A DNA stretch of 37,444 bases. Source: a virus. The stretch covers positions 1 through 37,444 of IMG/VR virus record IMGVR_UViG_3300030085_000960; one strand, 5' to 3'. This document shows positions 15,851-21,266 of the stretch, piece after piece. The notes below the pieces were generated by a model. It had not been told where the DNA came from and did no database searches. It was given only the letters and a program-made list of their open reading frames with translations. The number at the start of each line of letters is the position of its first letter. Position 1 is the stretch's first letter. A program made the position numbers and the translations under genes.

Positions 15851-15872
15851 AAAAGGGGATTACTCCCCTTTT
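15851..15872 (-). terminator. Rho-independent terminator after the 83-residue gene
   Basis: AAAAGGGGA-TTAC-TCCCCTTTT forms a 9-bp perfect hairpin. Read leftward it begins 2 nt after the stop codon of the 83-residue gene (15875) and is followed by a T run, so it ends that transcript. The symmetric A/T flanks mean it may act in both directions. Confidence 0.75.
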
Positions 15873-15874
15873 GG

Positions 15875-16126
15875 CTACTGCCACTTTAGAAAAGTTAGAG
15901 GTTCTCCACTTTTAGTAGTGAATACCTCTCCTGTTTCTGTATTGGTTTTAGTTCCTCTAATAGGATTAGAAGGTATATCTATATTAGAACCAATTTCAAT
16001 AGACCTATCATTGTCTTCGCAGAAGACATAACCTATTGCACCCTCAGTGCAATATGGGTTAAGACGATAAGAGATTAACATGTGGTTATCAGTGTGCTTA
16101 AGCACAGTAGCTTTTATAGTTTCCAT
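15875..16126 (-). CDS. Hypothetical protein, 83 residues
   Basis: An 83-residue, beta-rich protein (IGYVFCEDNDRSIEIGSNID and following strands), probably a small beta-barrel. It is the first leftward gene beside the early/late divergence point and has its own terminator 2 nt downstream, so it is likely a short, strongly expressed immediate-early transcript. It ends with TAG. No family or promoter motif is recognised. Confidence 0.65.
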   Translation of the reverse strand: METIKATVLKHTDNHMLISYRLNPYCTEGAIGYVFCEDNDRSIEIGSNIDIPSNPIRGTKTNTETGEVFTTKSGEPLTFLKWQ

Positions 16127-16308
16127 AGTGTAAATATGTATTAAGATTTATGCACCCAATACGGGGCATTTCAAATCCTGTACATAGTGGGGGTCATTGA
16201 CTGCACTGGTTCACACGTTCACAAAACCTGTTGAAAAAAAATTTTTTATATTTTAAAATTTAACATTCCGTTAACATTACTAGAGAAGAGTATGTTTATT
16301 TTTACAAT
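16127..16308. promoter_or_regulatory. Early/late divergent intergenic region
   Basis: This region separates all leftward genes from all rightward genes in the window. It holds two copies of TTAACATT (in TTAACATTCCGTTAACATT, about 16260-16278) that may be an operator, and a long A/T tract. I did not find a clear consensus leftward promoter here, so early transcription may start from a variant motif. Confidence 0.4.
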
Positions 16309-16380
16309 ATGAAAAAACAAGACTTATCACCAATAGTATACATACTAATAATGATTTTTGCATTTTTAGTTGGAATGTAA
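16309..16380 (+). CDS. Tiny membrane peptide, 23 residues
   Basis: A 23-codon frame beginning MKKQDLSPIV, then a hydrophobic segment (YILIMIFAFLVG) that would span a membrane. It lies between the divergence point and the rightward promoter, with an A-rich leader typical of this genome, and its last codons overlap the -33 element of that promoter. Too short to judge by composition; its placement after a repeat operator and its hydrophobicity are the only support. Confidence 0.35.
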   Translation: MKKQDLSPIVYILIMIFAFLVGM

Positions 16381-16399
16381 TTAATTTTTATTAATTTTG
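16370..16399 (+). promoter_or_regulatory. Rightward consensus promoter
   Basis: TTG (16370-16372), a spacer of exactly 19 nt, then TAATTTTG (16392-16399): a full match to the Bacteroidota TTG-N19-TAnnTTTG promoter. Transcription would begin near 16405, leaving a ~300-nt untranslated stretch before the GroES-like gene. Confidence 0.8.
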
Positions 16400-16404
16400 C
16401 ACTG

Positions 16405-16660
16405 CAACATTATTCATCCCCCGGTAACCATAAAAGGGATTAGACATCGGATTGTAGTCTCAAATAGAGATAGAGTTTTCTCCGGTAGTTGCAAAAGAGT
16501 TAACGTATAAACTCTAGTTAGGATACAATGCACACAGGTAAGTGCGGTGAATTAACACCAGTTTTAGTATCCTTGGGTCCCGTAAAACGGAGCACTGCTA
16601 GAGTGAAATCACAACTTGAAAGAGAATTCCCAAGGGGGAGAGCTATATTTTCTCCGCAGA
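16405..16660 (+). ncRNA. Structured non-coding RNA or long leader, unidentified class
   Basis: Between the promoter at 16370 and the promoter at 16664 lies about 250 nt without a convincing gene but dense in pairing. Visible stems: ATCCC/GGGAT near 16416-16441; AGAC/GTCT (about 16442-16460); AGAGTT/AACTCT (16496-16501 with 16510-16515); AGGATAC/GTATCCT (16520-16526 with 16567-16573), which encloses GCAC/GTGC (16530 with 16542) and GGTG/CACC (16546 with 16556) as a three-way junction; CCGT/ACGG (16580 with 16587); CACT/AGTG (16593 with 16602); CCTTGGG/CCCAAGG (16571-16577 with 16629-16635); GGAGA/TCTCC (16637 with 16651). Two stems share bases 16571-16573, so they exclude each other. A CCGGTA-N5-AAAAG motif occurs twice (about 16421 and 16482). 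Confidence 0.55.
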
Positions 16661-16663
16661 TAT

Positions 16664-16695
16664 TTGGAAATGTAAAAAAATTGTGTATATATTTG
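16664..16695 (+). promoter_or_regulatory. Second rightward promoter, before GroES-like gene
   Basis: TTG at 16664-16666, 21-nt spacer, then TATATTTG at 16688-16695. It lies 19 nt upstream of the ATG and downstream of the structured region, so the GroES-like gene can be made independently of the structured RNA. Confidence 0.6.
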
Positions 16696-16713
16696 CATAA
16701 AAAGTATATAGAC

Positions 16714-16983
16714 ATGAATTTTAAACCAAGCGGAACCTGGATAGTCCTTCCGGACCCAGTAATTACAGAAACAGAATCAGGAATAATATTAGATGAAGCT
16801 ACGGCTATGGAGAACTCTAAACGATCAAACGTTTTGGAGGCGCTAGCTGTTGGGCCTCATTGTAACTTTGTAGAAAAAGGTGACACTGTAATGGTAGATC
16901 CTAGATCAGAAGCTGCAAGAACAGAAATAGATGGTAAATTATACCTAATTATTTCAGAACATCAAATATTAGGTAAGTGGTAA
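16714..16983 (+). CDS. GroES-like co-chaperonin
   Basis: An 89-residue protein with the GroES fold pattern. It has an N-terminal strand (GTWIVLPDP), a mobile-loop region around residues 17-33 with SGIILDE in place of GGIVLTG, EALAVGP (42-48), GDTVMVDP (56-63) and a closing strand (LYLIISEHQILG). GroES caps the GroEL chamber; phages such as T4 (gp31) and RB49 replace the host cap to fold their capsid protein. It is the first late gene, upstream of the virion genes, and no GroEL is visible, so it probably works with host GroEL. The reading frame continues upstream to 16528 but that stretch covers structured RNA and the promoter; the ATG at 16714 gives the family's usual start and is used here. 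Confidence 0.85.
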   Translation: MNFKPSGTWIVLPDPVITETESGIILDEATAMENSKRSNVLEALAVGPHCNFVEKGDTVMVDPRSEAARTEIDGKLYLIISEHQILGKW

Positions 16984-17213
16984 CAGGACAAGTTACTCTA
17001 AGTTTAGAAGATTACCACACTTTACTAGAGGCATCTAAAAAGGCTGCAGAATTAAGACAAAACACTGAACTGTTATTAAAAGAGTTACAAGTGTTTTTGT
17101 CGTTTATGGCTACACGTGCAGAAATAGAGCCATATATAGTAGAGTTTAACAAGCAATCTAAGACATCTGTTATAGAAATAAACGGAGGTATTGCAAAAAT
17201 TAAAGAAAAATGA
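16977..17213 (+). CDS. Hypothetical coiled protein, 78 residues
   Basis: A 78-residue, mostly helical protein (LEDYHTLLEASKKAAELRQN then ELLLKELQVFLSFMATRAEI) with heptad-like Leu spacing. It starts at a GTG that overlaps the end of the GroES-like gene by 7 bp; no upstream ATG is available in frame. It is followed by the winged-helix-like gene with a 4-bp overlap. Function unknown; a small adaptor or oligomerisation unit fits. Confidence 0.55.
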   Translation: MVTGQVTLSLEDYHTLLEASKKAAELRQNTELLLKELQVFLSFMATRAEIEPYIVEFNKQSKTSVIEINGGIAKIKEK

Positions 17214-17539
17214 AAAGAAAGATAACAGTAACTATGGATACTACGTATAAATACGTACAATTATGGAATGGTATTTTTAATTTAACAGAAAAAGGTCTAC
17301 AAATACTGTCTGCATTTATAGATGTACAGATAATTACAGAAGAAGACAATTTTTGTAGTGTAAAAAACAAGAAAGAAGTAGCAAGAATAGTAGGTATTAA
17401 AGACTACAATACTTTAAATAATTATATTAAGAGATTTAAAGATAAAGGTGTAGTATCTAAAAAAGATAATAATTATAAATTAAATAATTTACTAAATCCT
17501 AATACATCTGCTGTAGAAATCATAATAAATAAAGGATAA
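17210..17539 (+). CDS. Helix-turn-helix protein, possible late regulator
   Basis: A 109-residue basic protein. Residues about 27-43 form a helix, then EVARIVGIKDYNTLNNYIKR (about 56-75) reads like a DNA-recognition helix-turn-helix with a following wing (KDKGVVSKKDNNYKLNN), the layout of MarR/Rep-type winged-helix proteins. It overlaps the previous gene by 4 bp and the next small gene shares its TAATG junction. Its place at the head of the late operon suits a transcription or partition regulator. The DNA-binding assignment rests on pattern only. Confidence 0.6.
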   Translation: MKRKITVTMDTTYKYVQLWNGIFNLTEKGLQILSAFIDVQIITEEDNFCSVKNKKEVARIVGIKDYNTLNNYIKRFKDKGVVSKKDNNYKLNNLLNPNTSAVEIIINKG

Positions 17540-17655
17540 TGAAGATATTTGAGCAGATAGTGCCGTCATATTTTGAGATAGGTGATATGGAGATTATAAT
17601 TTTACAAGATACTATGGGTAATTGTTTAACTATAAAAATTAATTATTATGAGTGA
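17539..17655 (+). CDS. Small protein, 38 residues
   Basis: A 38-codon frame (MKIFEQIVPS...ending KINYYE) that shares its TAATG start with the end of the helix-turn-helix gene and overlaps the following zinc-protein gene by 8 bp. It exactly fills the space between these two genes, which argues that it is translated. No family is recognised. Confidence 0.55.
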   Translation: MKIFEQIVPSYFEIGDMEIIILQDTMGNCLTIKINYYE

Positions 17656-17953
17656 TTCTGAAAAACCAGTAACACCATCATTGTTTAATATGATTAGTTC
17701 TTTTGCTAGAGATTTAAAAGAATATGTAAAACAAGGTGCACCAAATGTTACAACAGAAGATTATATAGAAAGATTAGAAGAATGCAATAGATGTGAGCAT
17801 TTAATAAGAGATAAAATGAGATGTGGATTGTGTGGATGTTTATTAGAACACAAAGCAAAGTGGAAAACAACTAAATGTCCAGACTTAAGATGGAAAACAC
17901 AAATATTAGATGGCGAAAGACAAGAAAGCGATAATACAAACGCTAGCAACTAA
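17648..17953 (+). CDS. Zinc-binding small protein
   Basis: A 101-residue protein with a Cys cluster typical of a zinc ribbon: CNRC (Cys46, Cys49), CGLCGC (Cys59, Cys62, Cys64) and a final Cys77 followed by Pro (KCPDLRW). The pattern CxxC...CxxCxC...CP..W occurs in many phages and bacteria as a small protein of unknown function. It overlaps the HU-like gene by 44 bp. Role unknown; nucleic-acid or protein binding is likely. Confidence 0.7.
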   Translation: MSDSEKPVTPSLFNMISSFARDLKEYVKQGAPNVTTEDYIERLEECNRCEHLIRDKMRCGLCGCLLEHKAKWKTTKCPDLRWKTQILDGERQESDNTNASN

Positions 17954-18131
17954 ATATAATTTACCTTTAAAAAAGGTAGAAGAAATAGTAAACCATCAGT
18001 TTAAGTTTGTAGAAAAGATAATGAAGAATGGAAAGTTTGAGATGGTACGATTACCATATTTTGGTAAATTTTCTGTAAACCCTAAAAGGGTAGAACATAT
18101 AAATAAATTAAAAGATGAGTCTGAGGGATGA
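17910..18131 (+). CDS. HU/IHF-like DNA-bending protein
   Basis: A 73-residue protein with the helical N-terminal dimerisation unit of HU/IHF (residues 1-40) and the start of the beta-saddle (VRLPYFGKFSVNPKRVEHI, about 46-64, matching the GFGTF..R region). The DNA-bending arms that normally follow are absent or very short, so it is a truncated version. Phages of the crAss-like type commonly carry IHF-like genes beside their packaging genes, which suits this location. It may shape DNA for packaging or for late transcription. It overlaps the zinc-protein gene before it and the next gene by 17 bp. Confidence 0.75.
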   Translation: MAKDKKAIIQTLATKYNLPLKKVEEIVNHQFKFVEKIMKNGKFEMVRLPYFGKFSVNPKRVEHINKLKDESEG

Positions 18132-18636
18132 TTTAATACATATAATAGATAACAGAGCTACACCTAGTGCATATGCATTAACTGTAAATGAGTTTAAAGA
18201 TTTAACAGTAGACGAGCTAGCTTTTGTATATTTTACAACAGATCATAAATCACCTTTTTCTGTATATGAGTGGGAACAACGTGTAATTGAAGTAAAAAAT
18301 AGTATATTTGGAAAAAACAATAAATTTAAACCAAGCGCAAAAGTTCTAGCAGCTTGTGAAAAATATGATAAATTAATTGAAACCTCAGCTGTTAGATTAC
18401 TACGAGCAGCAAGAGAATCTGTTATAAAACTAGAGAAGTATTTTAGAGATATAGATTTAACTTTAGTAGATGACAACGGAAGACCTATTTTTCATGCAAA
18501 AGACTTAATTAATAATTTAGAAAAAATGGGTAAAGTAGTAGATGGGCTTAGAAACTTAGAAGAGATAGTAAAGAAAGAAGAACAAGCCGCTAATACTAAT
18601 AGAGGAGGGATTGAAGTAAATAAATATAGTATGTAA
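18115..18636 (+). CDS. Unknown; possible small terminase subunit
   Basis: A 173-residue, mainly helical protein with a central part rich in charge (AAREScaffold-like helices; LRAARESVIKLEKYFRDIDL). It has no catalytic motif. It lies two genes upstream of TerL, where the small terminase subunit is usually found, and is of suitable length (140-190 residues). Position and size are the only reasons for the suggestion. It is coupled to the next gene through a one-base TAATG overlap. Confidence 0.45.
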   Translation: MSLRDDLIHIIDNRATPSAYALTVNEFKDLTVDELAFVYFTTDHKSPFSVYEWEQRVIEVKNSIFGKNNKFKPSAKVLAACEKYDKLIETSAVRLLRAARESVIKLEKYFRDIDLTLVDDNGRPIFHAKDLINNLEKMGKVVDGLRNLEEIVKKEEQAANTNRGGIEVNKYSM

Positions 18637-18935
18637 TGGATTTTTTAGAAGATTTAGCACTTTATGAACGAGCAATGCAAAATGCTTACATGTTGATAAC
18701 TAAGAAAAAAACTATTGATGACTTTTATTATGATTTAGAGAGTGATAGCATAGAGGATTTTCCTTTACCGTTTGATCCTCTAGAAACTGATGGTAGACAC
18801 ACAGATGTAATAGATGTTGTAATAGAATATTTTACAAGCACAGAAGAATATGAAAAATGTGCTGAGTTAGTTAAAATAAAAAATAAATGCTTAAAGAAAC
18901 AGACAGAGTCAGACCAGCCGCCATTAACTTTATAA
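18636..18935 (+). CDS. Hypothetical acidic protein, 99 residues
   Basis: A 99-residue acidic protein with a helical start (MDFLEDLALYERAMQNAYML) and an Asp/Glu-rich middle. Its ATG lies in the TAATG junction of the gene before, and its last 49 bp overlap the TerL start. No family is recognised. Its position between the possible small terminase and TerL suggests a packaging accessory. Confidence 0.55.
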   Translation: MDFLEDLALYERAMQNAYMLITKKKTIDDFYYDLESDSIEDFPLPFDPLETDGRHTDVIDVVIEYFTSTEEYEKCAELVKIKNKCLKKQTESDQPPLTL

Positions 18936-20851
18936 ATAATGGTTACTACACATCTGCACTTCCAGGCACTCGAGAGTACTATGAGTTTTGGGATGAAGAA
19001 CAAAACAGATGTATGTATGGTTATAAAGTAGGAGATTTAGAAATAACTGGATTTCATTACTTTTATCTAAACTATTGTCCTATTGATAGAGCTGTAGATG
19101 AGCTATTACCTGACGGTACAATGCAAGCAAAACGTGAGCGTACATTCCCTAGATTTTATGACGGAGATTATGAATATTTCCACGAGATAGATAAAGCAAG
19201 AGCAGCAAATAAACATATGATAGTTTTAAAAGCAAGACGTAAGGGATATTCTTACAAGGCTGGATCTATGCTTGCTAGAAATTACTTTTTTGTTAGAAAT
19301 AGTAAAAACTTTGTATTTGCATCTTCTAAAGAATTTTTAATTGGTGACGGACTACTCTCAAAAGCTTGGGAGTTTTTATCTTTTATAGATGATCATACTG
19401 CATGGTCTCAACCAAGATTACGAGATAGAGAAATGCACAAAATGTCTGGGTATAAGAAAAAAGTAAATGGAATGGAGATAGAAATGGGTATGAAATCCCA
19501 GATTATAGGTGTATCTCTAAAAGATAATCCAGATAAAGTAAGGGGTAAAGCAGGTGAGCTAGTATTTTTTGAAGAAGCAGGGTCTTTTCCTGGATTACTA
19601 AAAGCATGGGAGGTAACAATGCCAACAATGAGACAAGGTGCTAAAACATTAGGGATGATGGTAGCATTTGGTACAGGTGGTACAGATGGATCTGATTTTG
19701 AAGCTATGGAAGAAATATTTTACAATCCAGCAGCATATGATTGTATGGATTACGAGAATATCTGGGATGAAGGAGCTATGGGTACAAGATGTGGATACTT
19801 TATACCAATACAAAAAAACTTAGATGGATTTATAGATGATCAAGGCAATTCTATAGAAAAAGATGCTATAGAATATGAAGAAGAAATGAGGGAGAAGAAA
19901 AAAGGGGCTGCAGATGCAAAATCTTTAGACCAATATATAGCTGAGCACCCCTTCTCACCTCAAGAAGCAACACTACAAGTAACAGCTAATTTATTTGACA
20001 TTGCATCATTGCAAGAACAATATAATAATGTAAAAGCTAGAAATTTACAATCAATAGGTACTGCAGGGAGACTATATCACAATGAAAAAGGAGAAGTTAA
20101 GTTTAAAATAGATGGTGATCTAAAACCTATAACTAAATTTCCACACAGAAAAGATGATGATAAGACAGGAGCAATTATAATATACGAAGCACCATATAAA
20201 AATCAAGAACAACAAGTACCTTTAAATTTATATGTAATTTGTCATGACCCTTATGGTCAAAATCAATCAGCAGACTCTATGTCATTAGGATCTGCATATG
20301 TATTAAAACGACCAAACAATTTATCACATCCTGATGATATAATTGTAGCGTCATATGTAGGTAGACCACACTCACAAGATGATTATAATAGAAATTTGTT
20401 TATGTTAGCAGACTATTATGGATGTAAAATAGGATTTGAGAATGATAGAGGTGAGGTAATAGCATATGCAAAACGTTTTAGAAAAATGCATAAATTACAA
20501 GAAGAATTTGAGATGTTAGACAAAAAAGAACTAAGAAGTAAGAACGTAAAACGTCAATATGGTATGCATATGACAGAAGCAAGGAAGCGTCAAGGTGAGA
20601 TATATATAAGAGACTGGTTAAACACAGTTAGGAGTACGGATGAAACAGGAAAAAAATTATTAAATTTACATAAGATATATGATCCAGCTTTACTAACAGA
20701 ATTAATTAAATTTAATCACAGTGGTAACTTTGACCGTGTAATGTCTTTAATGATAGGCATGTATCATACAAGGGAATTGTATAACGCTGAAGTAAAAGAC
20801 ATCATAGAAGATAGAGCTACAGATAAGTGGTTCGAACAAAACTATTATTAA
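18887..20851 (+). CDS. Terminase large subunit
   Basis: A 654-residue packaging motor protein. The ATPase domain has a deviant Walker A, LKARRKGYSYK (about 114-124), and a Walker B, ELVFFEEAG (224-232), with the catalytic Glu next to it. The C-terminal nuclease domain has the RNase H-like acidic triad, seen as CHDPYG (Asp454), IGFENDRG (Glu518, Asp520) and a final Asp near DRVMSLMIG (about 633). The ARRKGYSYK-type Walker A agrees with crAss-like TerL proteins. It overlaps the 99-residue gene by 49 bp and is followed at 1 nt by the SET-domain gene. Confidence 0.92.
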   Translation: MLKETDRVRPAAINFINNGYYTSALPGTREYYEFWDEEQNRCMYGYKVGDLEITGFHYFYLNYCPIDRAVDELLPDGTMQAKRERTFPRFYDGDYEYFHEIDKARAANKHMIVLKARRKGYSYKAGSMLARNYFFVRNSKNFVFASSKEFLIGDGLLSKAWEFLSFIDDHTAWSQPRLRDREMHKMSGYKKKVNGMEIEMGMKSQIIGVSLKDNPDKVRGKAGELVFFEEAGSFPGLLKAWEVTMPTMRQGAKTLGMMVAFGTGGTDGSDFEAMEEIFYNPAAYDCMDYENIWDEGAMGTRCGYFIPIQKNLDGFIDDQGNSIEKDAIEYEEEMREKKKGAADAKSLDQYIAEHPFSPQEATLQVTANLFDIASLQEQYNNVKARNLQSIGTAGRLYHNEKGEVKFKIDGDLKPITKFPHRKDDDKTGAIIIYEAPYKNQEQQVPLNLYVICHDPYGQNQSADSMSLGSAYVLKRPNNLSHPDDIIVASYVGRPHSQDDYNRNLFMLADYYGCKIGFENDRGEVIAYAKRFRKMHKLQEEFEMLDKKELRSKNVKRQYGMHMTEARKRQGEIYIRDWLNTVRSTDETGKKLLNLHKIYDPALLTELIKFNHSGNFDRVMSLMIGMYHTRELYNAEVKDIIEDRATDKWFEQNYY

Positions 20852-20852
20852 T

Positions 20853-21188
20853 ATGAACAAAGAAAAAGATTGTAAACCTTATAACCCTCTACCAGAATAC
20901 TTGGCGATTGGACCATCAGATATACACGGGGCAGGGATCCTAGCAAAAGAAGATATTCCGGGAGAGGTTGTTATAGGTATTACACATGTATACGATCCAA
21001 ACTTTCAACACAATTATATTAGAACACCATTAGGAGGATTTATTAATCATAGTGATGATCCTAACTGTGAATTGATGGATAAAGATGAGGATTATCATTA
21101 TAAGGTCATAAAAACAATACGTAAAGTAGAGGCAGGAGAAGAGCTGACTTTAAAATATAGTTTATATGATATATGTAATTATTTGTAG
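20853..21188 (+). CDS. SET-domain protein
   Basis: A 111-residue protein made almost only of a SET domain. The N-terminal IHGAGILAKEDI (24-35), the central GGFINHSDDPNCEL (61-74) with the NHS signature, and the C-terminal GEELTLKYSLY (95-105) with its Tyr are all in the right order. SET enzymes transfer methyl groups from S-adenosylmethionine to lysine in proteins. There is no Cys-rich post-SET region and the domain is close to the minimum length. It sits directly after TerL and before the portal, so it is a late gene and its target could be a virion or host protein. It ends with TAG. Confidence 0.85.
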   Translation: MNKEKDCKPYNPLPEYLAIGPSDIHGAGILAKEDIPGEVVIGITHVYDPNFQHNYIRTPLGGFINHSDDPNCELMDKDEDYHYKVIKTIRKVEAGEELTLKYSLYDICNYL

Positions 21189-21207
21189 TGGTATATTTAT
21201 AATACCA
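21189..21207 (+). other. Hairpin after the SET gene
   Basis: TGGTAT-ATTTATA-ATACCA is a 6-bp perfect hairpin starting right after the TAG stop codon. It is followed by TTGTAATTACTACTATACAA, which can pair with the bases around the stop. It may stabilise the end of the packaging-gene transcript. Confidence 0.4.
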
Positions 21208-21251
21208 ACTTTGTAATTACTACTATACAAAAAACGAGGGGTAAAATTTAT

Positions 21252-21259
21252 TAAATTTG
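21252..21259 (+). promoter_or_regulatory. Late promoter-like TAAATTTG box before portal
   Basis: TAAATTTG followed by TAA, only 7 nt upstream of the portal ATG. It matches the -7 element TAnnTTTG but no TTG lies 19-23 nt upstream. The same TAAATTTGTAA string precedes the scaffold gene, so a phage-modified late promoter is possible. Confidence 0.45.
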
Positions 21260-21266
21260 TAAGATT

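Larger units (their letters stand above)
15457..15874. other. Non-coding region with inverted repeats
   Basis: This 418-bp stretch holds no convincing gene. It contains a 14-bp perfect inverted repeat (15601-15614 with 15686-15699), a 22-nt hairpin (15763-15784), a terminator (15851-15872) and a GC-rich block at about 15758-15840. The downstream 214-residue gene has two copies of an AACCAATTTAAA-like leader at its start (15457-15480). It is a candidate replication origin or regulatory hub. Confidence 0.5.

Noticed and set aside
16528-16713. N-terminal extension of the GroES-like frame to an ATG at 16528
   Set aside because: It would add 62 residues unlike any GroES, would cover the structured region and the second promoter, and the family start is met at 16714.
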